A DNA stretch of 64,000 nucleotides from an uncultured Anaerotignum sp. (GTDB lineage Bacteria > Bacillota > Clostridia > Lachnospirales > Anaerotignaceae): positions 15,776-79,775 of the forward strand of contig CAJTQX010000007.1 in NCBI GenBank assembly GCA_910578425.1. Reading direction: 5' to 3'. Below the pieces are notes generated by a model, which saw only the letters and a list, made by a program, of their open reading frames with translations, was not told the DNA's origin and ran no database searches. Each line of letters opens with the position of its first letter. Position 1 is the first letter of the stretch. A program made the translations under genes and the position numbers. Positions 50,154-59,044 of this stretch are shown here, one piece after another.

Positions 50154-51194
50154 TTATTCAAATGTATAGCCGAACGCTGCAAATACTTCGTCTGTAACCT
50201 GATCTCTGTAGGAATCATATACAGATGCAACTTTTTCTTTGAAAGCGTTCATTTCGTCTTCTGTCAAATCTGTAATCGTCATGCCGTTGTCTTCCATCAG
50301 CTTGAAGTTTGCAGCATCCGCTTCTCTGGAAGCCTGTACCTCTGCTGCCGCCGCCTTGTTTGCCGCATCCTGGAAGATGGCCTTGTCCTCATCGCTCAGG
50401 CTGTTCCAAAGCTTGTCGCTGCAGGAAAGGATCAGGCAGTCATAAGCATAGTTCCATCTTGTCAGGTAGGACTGAACTTCATAAATCTTAGAAGATACGA
50501 TAGGGTCTGTCGGGTTTTCCTGCCCGTCGATTGTACCCTGCTGAAGTGCTGTAAATACTTCAGAGAATGTCATAACTGTCGGGTCTGCGCCCATCAGGCG
50601 GAATGTATCTACCCAGCTGGAAATTGCGGGAACACGGAATTTCAATCCAACCATATCTTCAGGTGTTTTGATTTCCTTCTTGCTGTTTGTTACGGAACGG
50701 AAACCGTTTTCGCCCAGCCCCAGAACTTTAACGCCCAGAGGGTCGATCAGATCCTTTATCATCTGTCCGCCATCGCCGTTGAAGAGTTTCGCGTCAACAT
50801 CATCATTGTTGGAGAAAATCCAAGGCATTGTGATTACATACAGCTTAGGTTCATAGTTCGTGTAGTTTGTGATGGAACGAAGATCCAGGTCAACTGTACC
50901 GTCCAAAATCATCTGTGTACCCTGATCCATCGCGCCGCCGGCAAGCTGCTCATTTGCATAAATGGAAACTTTGTATCTGCCGTTTGTGCCTTCTTCGACC
51001 AGGCGTGCAAATTCTTCGCAGGCCACGCGCCATACGCTTGTTTCAGACGTCGTATAGCTCATTTTCAACTCAATTGTTTCGCCGCTTCCACTGCCGCCTG
51101 CTGCATTGTTATCGGCTGAACTGCCGCCACCGCAGCCAGTCATACTCATTGCCATTAACGCGCTCAAAATACCTGCCAACCATCTTTTCTTCAT
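50154..51194 (-). CDS. TRAP transporter substrate-binding lipoprotein (DctP)
   Basis: A 346-residue extracytoplasmic binding protein with a lipoprotein signal peptide (lipobox MTGCGG, lipidated Cys near residue 21) and a Gly/Ser-rich tether. The DctP fold follows: KMSYTTSETSVW, EFARLVEEGTNGRYKVSIY, QLAGGAMDQ, MPWIF, GLKFRVPAISSW and DGQENPTDPI. The invariant arginine that binds the carboxylate of TRAP ligands is in LKFRVP. AGGAGGG lies six bases before ATG 51194. It is the first gene after the GntR-type operator, so substrate uptake leads the operon. Confidence 0.94.
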   Translation of the reverse strand: MKKRWLAGILSALMAMSMTGCGGGSSADNNAAGGSGSGETIELKMSYTTSETSVWRVACEEFARLVEEGTNGRYKVSIYANEQLAGGAMDQGTQMILDGTVDLDLRSITNYTNYEPKLYVITMPWIFSNNDDVDAKLFNGDGGQMIKDLIDPLGVKVLGLGENGFRSVTNSKKEIKTPEDMVGLKFRVPAISSWVDTFRLMGADPTVMTFSEVFTALQQGTIDGQENPTDPIVSSKIYEVQSYLTRWNYAYDCLILSCSDKLWNSLSDEDKAIFQDAANKAAAAEVQASREADAANFKLMEDNGMTITDLTEDEMNAFKEKVASVYDSYRDQVTDEVFAAFGYTFE

Positions 51195-51519
51195 CTGTAA
51201 CCCTCCTCATTATCTCGTATCTGTCATTTTACCCTTTTCCGCCATTTTTATTTGGCGTCTTTTTCTTTCGTACTGCCGTTTTTGGCCGATTGGTACATAT
51301 CACATCTGTACTACATAGATTACTTGTATTATATGTACCTTATAAAAAATAATTTGTGTCGTTATTAAGTTGGAACAATGCCGGAAACCTCCCATTCCCT
51401 GCTCCAAATACTAAATCACACCCACAAATCATTTCTCACAGAATTGGGTCGTTTAAGCGGATTATCCTTTTTGCCTTTAAGTAAGGAGAAAAAACATCTC
51501 TTTTCCATCCCTTTCAGGC
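51195..51519 (-). other. Control region of the TRAP/dehydrogenase operon
   Basis: No gene is seen. It contains the 18-base operator-like sequence at 51319-51336 and a perfect nine-base inverted repeat GGTACATAT (51292-51300) / ATATGTACC (51331-51339). A TATAAT on the minus strand overlaps the operator. The -35 box is poor. Confidence 0.5.
51319..51336. promoter_or_regulatory. Putative GntR operator upstream of the TRAP operon
   Basis: ATTACTTGTATTATATGT, an imperfect dyad (ACTTGTA / TATATGT) that overlaps a minus-strand TATAAT. The same 18 bases, with one change, recur upstream of the regulator gene at 52399. Confidence 0.6.
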
Positions 51520-52260
51520 TTATTCTTCATCCGGATCTCTCTCCACTGCCTTTTTTTCTGTTTCTGGTGAAAAATATGCAACATGATAATATGTGTTGTC
51601 ATTATATAAATGCTCTCTGGCCTGTTTTGGTTTTTTTGTCTTGAGCAGTGAATAAAGCTGCTCATGCTCTTCCGCCAGAACATTCAGCGGCTTTCTTGTC
51701 AGCCTGATAATTTCAGACATATAGTGAAAAAAAATGTCCTTGTTCGTATTCATTGCGCTGTCCAGAAAGCTGTTTTTTGCCCCCTTAATAATCGTCATAT
51801 GAAAATCAAAGTCGAGCATTGCAAATGTTTTTTTGTCATTGCCTGTCGCCGCTTCTCTCATCTGCTCCACCAACTCCCGCAGATGTTCTTCCTCCTGCAA
51901 CGTGGCCTTTTTGACAAAAGCATCTATTGCCTTAAATTCGATTGCCTGACGAAATTCAAAGAAATCCTTAAATTCATCACTGCTGATATCTGATGTAATA
52001 TCCACACCCGGCATATTCTGCTCATTCGGCGTTTTATGCACAAACGAGCCTACACCCTGCATCGTTACAATAATGCCGCGGCCCTGCAAATTTTGCAGCG
52101 CGGCACGCACGCTTGTCCGGCTTACGCCAAACATTTTGCAAAGTTGGCTTTCCGATGGAAGCTTTTCGCCTACTTTCCATTCGTTCTCCGATATTTTCAC
52201 CATAATCTCGTTATAAACCTCATCGCTGAGAGAAAGCCTGCCTCTGTTGTAATGATCCAT
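51520..52260 (-). CDS. GntR-family regulator, FadR subfamily
   Basis: A 246-residue regulator. The winged HTH covers residues 10-75 (GEKLPSESQLCKMFGVSRTSVRAAL and RGIIVTMQGVGSFV). The C-terminal FCD helical bundle has metal/ligand residues in FEFRQAIEF, MLDFDFHMTIIKGA and EHEQLYSLLK. FadR-type members bind carboxylates, which suits a TRAP-linked operon. It is transcribed in the same direction as that operon, 325 bp upstream. Near-identical operator sequences lie before both, so autoregulation and repression of the operon are likely. The start ATG 52260 has no strong ribosome binding site. Confidence 0.92.
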   Translation of the reverse strand: MDHYNRGRLSLSDEVYNEIMVKISENEWKVGEKLPSESQLCKMFGVSRTSVRAALQNLQGRGIIVTMQGVGSFVHKTPNEQNMPGVDITSDISSDEFKDFFEFRQAIEFKAIDAFVKKATLQEEEHLRELVEQMREAATGNDKKTFAMLDFDFHMTIIKGAKNSFLDSAMNTNKDIFFHYMSEIIRLTRKPLNVLAEEHEQLYSLLKTKKPKQAREHLYNDNTYYHVAYFSPETEKKAVERDPDEE

Positions 52261-52344
52261 AATATTCTGTTCGCCCCTATTCTAAACAACTTTCTTTATA
52301 AAAAATATACATGAAAGCAATCTTTTTGTAAAGACCGTTTGCCA

Positions 52345-52372
52345 GTTTTAATTTTAGAACAAAAGCTGTCAA
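52345..52372 (-). promoter_or_regulatory. Candidate promoter of the GntR regulator gene
   Basis: TTGACA on the minus strand (52372-52367), 16-base spacer, TAAAAC (52350-52345). The operator at 52399 lies about 27 bases upstream of the -35 box. Confidence 0.4.
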
Positions 52373-52398
52373 TGCATCATCCGTAAAGGCATTCAGAT

Positions 52399-52416
52399 AT
52401 TACTTGTAATATATGT
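52399..52416. promoter_or_regulatory. Putative GntR operator upstream of its own gene
   Basis: ATTACTTGTAATATATGT, identical to the operon operator at 51319 except for one central base. Confidence 0.55.
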
Positions 52417-52600
52417 TATCACTCATTCCCTTTTTTTACAATGCCACTATTGAATAAAACTCTATACATATTTTTATGAAAAAAGACGATTTCTTTGTTA
52501 TTTTCATAACATATCGTGGATTTCAACGATTTTATTTGCTCCCACTAAATTTTTTTAATGGAAAACAAACAATAAAAACGGCCTTTCTTCATTTTTAACG

Positions 52601-52790
52601 CAAAAAAATAGGAGGGATTTATGGGCGTTGCCATAAGAAAATTTCATTGATTGAATCGCTGGAAATTAAGATTCTTCAAAACGATTCCAAATATAAGCAG
52701 AAATTTTCTCAGGCAACAGCCCGTCAGCGTTTGACTTAAAAAATCAACCGAAAAGAAAAATTTGTTTTCTCAAGTCAAACCGCCTTTTTC
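52601..52790 (+). other. Structured element with a ribosome binding site and tiny ORFs
   Basis: GGAGGG is followed four bases later by an ATG at 52621 that opens a nine-codon frame ending at 52650. Its stop codon overlaps a TTG (52647) that opens a 31-codon frame ending at 52740. Nested inverted repeats surround these: GAAAATTTC (52637-52645) with GAAATTTTC (52700-52708), and GAATCG with CGATTC inside. GTTTGACTT (52729-52737) with AAGTCAAAC (52772-52780) follows, then CGCCTTTTTC. It could be a small RNA, a leader-peptide relic or the 3' end of a lost element. I do not recognise it. Confidence 0.35.
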
Positions 52791-52809
52791 CCGTCCATTT
52801 TTTCATTTC

Positions 52810-55800
52810 TTATTTATAATATTCCACAAGAGAATCGAACAGCTTCATATCGAAATTGCCTTCCACATTTTGATACAGTCCCGCGCCGATTCTTTCTGCA
52901 TGACCCATTTTGCCCAGCACGCGCCCATCCGGAGAAATAAGCCCCTCGATTGCATAAGCCGAACCATTCGGGTTATACTGAATATCGTTTGTCGGCATGC
53001 CCTGCATATCTACATACTGCGTCAGAATCTGGCCTTTTTCCGCCAGTTCCTTCACCAGTGTATCATTTGCCAAAATACGCCCTTCTCCATGAGAAACAGG
53101 CACGCTGAACACATCGCCAGCATTGACATTCAGCAGCCAGGGAGAGTTTTCCGTTGCCAGCCTTACCCTTACCAGCTTGGACTGGTGCCTGCCAATGGTG
53201 TTATACGTCAATGTCGGACAGCTTTCATCCGTATCAATGATTTTTCCGTAAGGCACAAGGCCCAGCTTGATCAGAGCCTGGAAACCGTTGCAGATACCGC
53301 ACATCAGGCCATCCCGTTCCTCCAGAAGCCGCGTTACGCTATCTTTGATTTCCGGGTTACGGAAGAACGCCGTAATAAATTTACCAGAGCCGTCCGGCTC
53401 ATCGCCGCCGGAGAAACCGCCGGGAATGAATACCGCCTGCGCCTGTTCCATTTTTTTCGAGAACCGCGTCACAGAATCCGCAATACCGCTTGCAGAAAGG
53501 TTATTGATAACAAAAATCTCTGCTTTCGCGCCAGCCCGTTCTACGGCCTTTGCGGAATCATATTCACAGTTCGTCCCGGGGAATACAGGAATCAGCACGC
53601 GCGGCTTTGCCACAGATGCTTTTGCCTGATATGCCCCCGTTCTTTTGCTTGTAAATACAGGGATTTCCTTTTTTTCTGTCTGTATATTGCAAGGGTAAAT
53701 TTCTTCCAGCCTGTTTTCATATGCGGCAAACAATTCCTTCAGAGAAAGGCTTTCGCTACCAAAAGTAACCGCATCGCCGCCTGTTGTACCCAGAAGTGCT
53801 CCCACCGGAACATCTTCCGTCACTTCCAGAAGGAACGCACCGTAAGCGTAGCCGAACAAATCGTCCAGAGAAACGCCATCCGCAAAGGCAAAGCCGATGT
53901 CATTCCCCATAGCCATTTTCATGACAGCCTCAGCCACGCCGCCATATGTTGGTGTGTACGCCGCCGCAACCTTGCCCTGCCGCATCAGTCTGTTTACGAC
54001 GTCAAAATTCTCCTTCAGGCTTTCCGCTTTCGGCAGCCCGTCCGCGTCATATTCCGGCTTCAAGAACACAACGTTATGCCCTGCCGCCTTAAATTCCGGA
54101 GAAATAATATTATGGATATTTTCCGTAGTCACCGCAAAAGAAACCAATGTCGGCGGCACATCAATCTGTTCAAACGTCCCGCTCATGGAATCCTTTCCGC
54201 CGATTGCCGCAATTTCCAGCCCCTTCTGTGCCATAAACGCACCTAAAAGCGCGGCAAGTGGCTTGCCCCAGCGTCTGCCGTCTTTCATGGGCTTCTCAAA
54301 ATATTCCTGGAAAGAAAGATAAACTTCTTCAAACTTCGCACCAGTCGCAATCAGCTTTGCAACGGATTCCACAACTGCCAGATACGCGCTGTGATACGGG
54401 CTCTTTTCCGCGATAAAAGGATTATAGCCCCATGCCATCAGGGAGCAGGTCGAAGTATCTTTTTTCTCCGCAGAAACCTTATTTACCATCGCCTGAATGG
54501 GTGTGCGCTGGTTTTTGCCGCCAAACGGCATCAGCACCGTACCCGCGCCGATAGTCGAATCGAAACGCTCGGAAAGCCCGCGCCTGGAGCAGACATTTAA
54601 GTCTGCCGCCAGTTCCAGATATCCATTCTTGAAATCCGCCGGAATTTCTTTTGCAAATGTCTGGGGTGCATCGGGCGTAATGTCAATGTGCTTCTCCGCA
54701 CCGTTGGAATCCAAAAATTCGCGGGAGATGTTCACAATCTTTTTCCCATTCCAGTTCATCACAAGATACGGATGTTCCGTCACCTTCGCAACAACCGTTG
54801 CCTCAAGGTTTTCGCTGTCCGCCAATGCTTTGAAGCGTTCCACATCAGCCGCCGCAACAACAACAGCCATTCTTTCCTGAGATTCGCTGATAGCCAGTTC
54901 CGTACCATCCAGACCATCATATTTCTTCGGGACAGCGTTCAAATCAATTTCCAGTCCGTCCGCCAGCTCACCGATGGCAACAGAAACGCCGCCCGCGCCA
55001 AAGTCATTGCACCGCTTGATCAGGCGGGACGCCTCGGGGTTGCGGAACAGTCTTTGCAGCTTTCTTTCCTCGGGCGCGTTGCCCTTCTGCACCTCTGCGC
55101 CGCAGCTTTCCAGAGATTCCAGCGTATGCGATTTCGAGGATCCAGTCGCGCCGCCGCAGCCATCGCGCCCTGTCCTGCCGCCAAGCAAAATCACGATATC
55201 TCCGTCAACGGGACGTTCACGCCGCACATTTTCCGCCGGAGCCGCGCCGATAACCGCGCCAATCTCCATACGCTTCGCTACATATCCATCATGATAAAGT
55301 TCATCTACCTGTCCGGTTGCCAAACCAATCTGGTTTCCATAAGAACTATACCCCGCCGCCGCAGTAGTCACAATCTTCCTCTGCGGCAGTTTGCCCCGCA
55401 ACGTTTCAGAAACAGGCGTCAAAGGGTTGCCCGCGCCCGTCACGCGCATTGCGGCATACACATAGGAACGCCCGCTCAGAGGGTCGCGGATTGCCCCGCC
55501 CACACACGTTGCCGCGCCGCCGAACGGCTCAATCTCCGTCGGGTGGTTATGTGTCTCGTTCTTGAACAAAAGCAGCCATTTTTCCGTACCGCTTTCCGTT
55601 TCCACATCAATTTTTACTGTGCAGGCATTGATTTCCTCGGATTCATCCAGCTTATCCAGTTTCCCCTGCTGTTTCAGCAGCTTTGCCGCAATCGTACCCA
55701 TATCCATCAGGTTGATCGGCTTCGTCCGTCCGATTTCTTTCCGCACCGCAAGATACTCATTGTATGCCCTTTGCAGCAGCTCGTCCTCAAAACGGATGCT

Positions 55801-56496
55801 GTCAATCGTTGTCAAAAATGTTGTATGACGGCAATGGTCAGACCAGTAAGTATCAATCATTTTGATTTCTGTAATCGTCGGATCGCGCTGCTCGCTCAGG
55901 AAATAATTCTGGCAGACCTTAATATCGTCCAAATCCATCGCCAGCCCGTTTTCCGCAATAAACGCCTGCAAAGCCGTTTCGTCCAGGCCGCGGAATCCGT
56001 CCAGTACAGCGACCTCTGTTGGAATTTCATATTTTACATCCAGCGTGTCATATGCCTCAAGAGAAGCCTCCCTTGCCTCAACGGGGTTGATAACATATTT
56101 CTTGATTTCCTCTACTTCCTGCTCCGTCAGTTTCCCATAAAGCAGATAAACCTTTGCCGTACGCACAAGCGGGCGTTCCTGTTTGGAAATGATCTGGATA
56201 CATTCCGCCGCGGAATTTGCCCGCTGGTCAAACTGCCCCGGCAAATATTCCACAGCAAACACCTTCGCGCCGTCCGCAGGAATCTCCTCCCGCAGATCAT
56301 CCAGCTGCGGCTCGGAAAATACAGTCTTTTTGCAGTATTCAAACAAATCCCTGTCAATCCGCTCCACATCATAACGGTTCAGAAGGCGCAGCCCTTCCAG
56401 ACCGCTGATTCCCAGCAGATTCACAATGTCCGCGCGCAGGGAATCCGCCTCGGCAGCAAGCCCTGCTTTTTTCTCTACATATATTCTGTAAACCAT
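52810..56496 (-). CDS. purL: Phosphoribosylformylglycinamidine synthase, single-chain
   Basis: A 1228-residue FGAM synthase, step four of purine synthesis (FGAR + Gln + ATP to FGAM). It combines an N-terminal PurS-like domain, two AIRS-type synthetase halves (DHCRHTTFLT, NETHNHPTEIEPFGGAATCVGGAIRD, GGKDSMSGT) and a C-terminal class I glutaminase. The latter has FPGTNCEYDSA, the catalytic Cys at about 1069 in MCGICNGFQ and a His in GHAERIG. This long form is more usual in proteobacteria and some Clostridia; Bacillus uses separate PurS, PurL and PurQ. GGAGGG lies before ATG 56496, two bases after the purD stop codon. It is the last gene of the pur operon. Confidence 0.95.
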   Translation of the reverse strand: MVYRIYVEKKAGLAAEADSLRADIVNLLGISGLEGLRLLNRYDVERIDRDLFEYCKKTVFSEPQLDDLREEIPADGAKVFAVEYLPGQFDQRANSAAECIQIISKQERPLVRTAKVYLLYGKLTEQEVEEIKKYVINPVEAREASLEAYDTLDVKYEIPTEVAVLDGFRGLDETALQAFIAENGLAMDLDDIKVCQNYFLSEQRDPTITEIKMIDTYWSDHCRHTTFLTTIDSIRFEDELLQRAYNEYLAVRKEIGRTKPINLMDMGTIAAKLLKQQGKLDKLDESEEINACTVKIDVETESGTEKWLLLFKNETHNHPTEIEPFGGAATCVGGAIRDPLSGRSYVYAAMRVTGAGNPLTPVSETLRGKLPQRKIVTTAAAGYSSYGNQIGLATGQVDELYHDGYVAKRMEIGAVIGAAPAENVRRERPVDGDIVILLGGRTGRDGCGGATGSSKSHTLESLESCGAEVQKGNAPEERKLQRLFRNPEASRLIKRCNDFGAGGVSVAIGELADGLEIDLNAVPKKYDGLDGTELAISESQERMAVVVAAADVERFKALADSENLEATVVAKVTEHPYLVMNWNGKKIVNISREFLDSNGAEKHIDITPDAPQTFAKEIPADFKNGYLELAADLNVCSRRGLSERFDSTIGAGTVLMPFGGKNQRTPIQAMVNKVSAEKKDTSTCSLMAWGYNPFIAEKSPYHSAYLAVVESVAKLIATGAKFEEVYLSFQEYFEKPMKDGRRWGKPLAALLGAFMAQKGLEIAAIGGKDSMSGTFEQIDVPPTLVSFAVTTENIHNIISPEFKAAGHNVVFLKPEYDADGLPKAESLKENFDVVNRLMRQGKVAAAYTPTYGGVAEAVMKMAMGNDIGFAFADGVSLDDLFGYAYGAFLLEVTEDVPVGALLGTTGGDAVTFGSESLSLKELFAAYENRLEEIYPCNIQTEKKEIPVFTSKRTGAYQAKASVAKPRVLIPVFPGTNCEYDSAKAVERAGAKAEIFVINNLSASGIADSVTRFSKKMEQAQAVFIPGGFSGGDEPDGSGKFITAFFRNPEIKDSVTRLLEERDGLMCGICNGFQALIKLGLVPYGKIIDTDESCPTLTYNTIGRHQSKLVRVRLATENSPWLLNVNAGDVFSVPVSHGEGRILANDTLVKELAEKGQILTQYVDMQGMPTNDIQYNPNGSAYAIEGLISPDGRVLGKMGHAERIGAGLYQNVEGNFDMKLFDSLVEYYK

Positions 56497-56498
56497 GC

Positions 56499-57761
56499 TT
56501 ATCCCTCCGCTGCAAGTGCCTTTTGCCCGATGTCCTTCCTGTAATACGCATTATCAAACTGTACGGTTTTTACCGTTGCATACGCCTTTTCAATCGCCGC
56601 CGCCAGCGTATCTGCCGTTTCTGTTACGCCCAGCACGCGCCCGCCGTCTGTCAGCAGCTGCCCGTCCTTTGTTTTCGCTCCCGCAACAAAAATCTGGCTG
56701 TTGTTTTCCGGCAGGCTGATCGGAAAACCTTTTTCATAGCTTCTGGGATAGCCCTCCGAGGCCATAATAACACAGCATGCAGAACCTGCGCCGAATTTTA
56801 CTTCTGCCTGCTCCAGCGTGCCAGCGGAAACATGGCGCATAATGGTCAGCAGGTCGCTTTCCAGCAAGGGCAGAACAACCTGTGTTTCCGGATCTCCAAA
56901 GCGGCAGTTATATTCAATAACTTTCGGTCCATTCGGCGTCAGCATCAGGCCAAAATACAGGCAGCCCCTGAACGTGCGTCCTTCTTTATTCATTGCCGCC
57001 ATTGTCGGCAGAAAAATCGTTTCCATGCACTCTTTTGCAACTTCCTCTGTATAATACGGATTTGGCGCAACCGTACCCATGCCGCCGGTATTCAGCCCCT
57101 TATCGCCGTCCAGCGCGCGCTTATGATCCATAGAGGACACCATAGGCTTCATGGTTTTCCCATCTGTAAATGCCAGCACAGAAACCTCTGGGCCTGTCAA
57201 AAATTCCTCAATCACAACATGATCGCCGCTCGCGCCGAAAATCTTATCCTGCATCATGGAACGGACAGCGTCCTTCGCCGCTTCTCTCGTTTCCGCAATC
57301 ACAACGCCCTTGCCCAGCGCGAGACCATCTGCCTTTACAACAGTCGGGATTGGCGCGGTTTCCAGATAAGCCAGTGCTTTTTCCATATCGTCAAACACAG
57401 CGTATTCCGCCGTAGGGATATTATATTTTTTCATAAGATCCTTTGAAAAAACCTTGCTCCCCTCAATGATTGCCGCTTTTTTGTCCGGTCCAAAGCAGGG
57501 TACGCCGATTTCCTCCAAAGCGTCCACCATGCCCAGCACAAGCGGATCGTCCGGTGCAACTACAGCAAAATCAATGGATTTTTCTTTCGCAAATGCCACA
57601 GCACCCGCAATGTCCTTTGCCGCAATATCCACGCATACCGCGTCAGCCGCGATGCCGCCGTTGCCCGGCAGAGCGTAAAGCTCTGTGACCTCCGGATTCT
57701 CCTTTATCTTTTTGACGATAGCATGCTCTCTGCCGCCGCCGCCAATAACCATTACCTTCAT
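56499..57761 (-). CDS. purD: Phosphoribosylamine-glycine ligase
   Basis: A 420-residue ATP-grasp enzyme making GAR from phosphoribosylamine and glycine, step two of the pathway. The N-terminal MVIGGGGREHAIV is the family hallmark. Further blocks are PDDPLVLGMVDALEE, VKADGLALGKGVV, MDHKRALDGDKGLNTGGMG and YNCRFGDPETQVVLP. Several ATGs cluster at the start; 57761 (MKVMVIG) has the best spacing from GGGGGAG. The longer frame upstream runs into the transformylase gene and has no site. It follows that gene by 13 bases. Confidence 0.95.
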   Translation of the reverse strand: MKVMVIGGGGREHAIVKKIKENPEVTELYALPGNGGIAADAVCVDIAAKDIAGAVAFAKEKSIDFAVVAPDDPLVLGMVDALEEIGVPCFGPDKKAAIIEGSKVFSKDLMKKYNIPTAEYAVFDDMEKALAYLETAPIPTVVKADGLALGKGVVIAETREAAKDAVRSMMQDKIFGASGDHVVIEEFLTGPEVSVLAFTDGKTMKPMVSSMDHKRALDGDKGLNTGGMGTVAPNPYYTEEVAKECMETIFLPTMAAMNKEGRTFRGCLYFGLMLTPNGPKVIEYNCRFGDPETQVVLPLLESDLLTIMRHVSAGTLEQAEVKFGAGSACCVIMASEGYPRSYEKGFPISLPENNSQIFVAGAKTKDGQLLTDGGRVLGVTETADTLAAAIEKAYATVKTVQFDNAYYRKDIGQKALAAEG

Positions 57762-57774
57762 CATTCTCCCCCTT

Positions 57775-58959
57775 TCAGTGATGGAACAGGCGCATACCTG
57801 TAAACGCCATAGCCATGCCAAATCTGTCGCACGTCTCAATTACATTGTCATCCCGAATAGAGCCGCCCGGCTCTGCAATATAGGAAACGCCGCTTTTCGC
57901 TGCGCGTTCAATATTGTCGCCAAAGGGGAAAAACGCATCACTGCCCAGCGCAACGCCTTTGATTCCGGCAAGGTACGCTTTCTTTTCTTCCTTTGTCAGC
58001 GGTGCGGGCTTCTCTGTAAACAGCGTCTGCCATACGCCCTCTGCCAATACGTCTTCATAATCATCAGAAATGTAAACGTCAATCGTGTTGTCGCGGTCAG
58101 GACGTCCAATCTGCGGCAGGAACGGCAGGTTCAGCACCTTTTCATGCTGACGCAGATGCCAGATATCCGCCTTATTGCCTGCCAGCCTTGTACAGTGGAT
58201 TCTGGACTGCTGTCCCGCGCCAACACCGATAGCCTGTCCGTCCTTCGCGAAGCATACGGAATTGGACTGCGTATATTTCAGCGTAATCAGTGCGATAATC
58301 AGGTCACGCTTTGCCTCCTCCGGCAGTTCTTTATTTTTCGTCACAATATTTTCCAACAGCGCGCAGTCAATCCTGAAATTGTTCCGCCCCTGTTCAAATG
58401 TTACGCCATAAACCTGTTTTTTCTCCTGTTCCTCCGGCACATAGCTCGGGTCAATTTTTACAATATTATAGTTCCCGTTCCGTTTGCTTTTCAGAATTTC
58501 AAGCGCGGCGTCTGTATATCCCGGTGCAATGATACCATCGGAAACCTCACGCTTAATCAGCCTTGCCGTCGTTTCATCACAAATATCGCTCAAGGCAATC
58601 CAGTCCCCAAAAGAAGACATTCTGTCTGTCCCCCTTGCGCGGGCATAAGCAAGTGCCAGCGGGGAATCGTCCAGCCCTTCGATATCGTCCACAAAGCAGG
58701 CTTTTTTCAGCGCGTCGCTCATAGGTGTGCCGACTGCCGCGGAAGTCGGGCTGACGTGCTTAAAGGACGTAGCCGCAGGCATTCCCAGCGCATCTTTCAT
58801 TTCTTTCACCAGCTGCCAACTGTTGAACGCGTCCAGAAAATTGATATAGCCGGGTCTGCCGCATAAAATCTCTATCGGCAGTTCCGCGCCGTTTTCCATA
58901 TAAATTTTTGCCGGCTTCTGATTCGGGTTGCAGCCGTATTTCAGTTCAAATTCTTTCAT
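57775..58959 (-). CDS. AICAR transformylase (stand-alone, lacking the cyclohydrolase domain)
   Basis: A 394-residue protein corresponding only to the formyltransferase half of bifunctional PurH; it formylates AICAR with 10-formyl-THF. The start MKEFELKYGCNPNQKPA is already transformylase sequence; TSFKHVSPTSAAVGTP has the catalytic Lys-His pair. DRMSSFGDWIAL, GQQSRIHCTRLAG and SDAFFPFGDNIERAA are conserved. No MGS-like IMP cyclohydrolase domain precedes it; that step is apparently done by the next gene in the operon. AAAGGGGG precedes ATG 58959. Confidence 0.93.
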   Translation of the reverse strand: MKEFELKYGCNPNQKPAKIYMENGAELPIEILCGRPGYINFLDAFNSWQLVKEMKDALGMPAATSFKHVSPTSAAVGTPMSDALKKACFVDDIEGLDDSPLALAYARARGTDRMSSFGDWIALSDICDETTARLIKREVSDGIIAPGYTDAALEILKSKRNGNYNIVKIDPSYVPEEQEKKQVYGVTFEQGRNNFRIDCALLENIVTKNKELPEEAKRDLIIALITLKYTQSNSVCFAKDGQAIGVGAGQQSRIHCTRLAGNKADIWHLRQHEKVLNLPFLPQIGRPDRDNTIDVYISDDYEDVLAEGVWQTLFTEKPAPLTKEEKKAYLAGIKGVALGSDAFFPFGDNIERAAKSGVSYIAEPGGSIRDDNVIETCDRFGMAMAFTGMRLFHH

Positions 58960-59044
58960 TCTTAAAATCCCCCTTTGCCATCAGGCTGTCAGACTTTCCG
59001 TTCTCCTGTCAGTTCTCTTTCTCCATGTCATTTCTGATATATCC

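Larger units (their letters stand above)
52261..52600. other. AT-rich region upstream of the GntR gene
   Basis: No gene is seen. It contains the regulator promoter (52345-52372) and the second operator (52399-52416). The rest (52420-52600) is very AT-rich, with no feature I can name. Confidence 0.4.
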
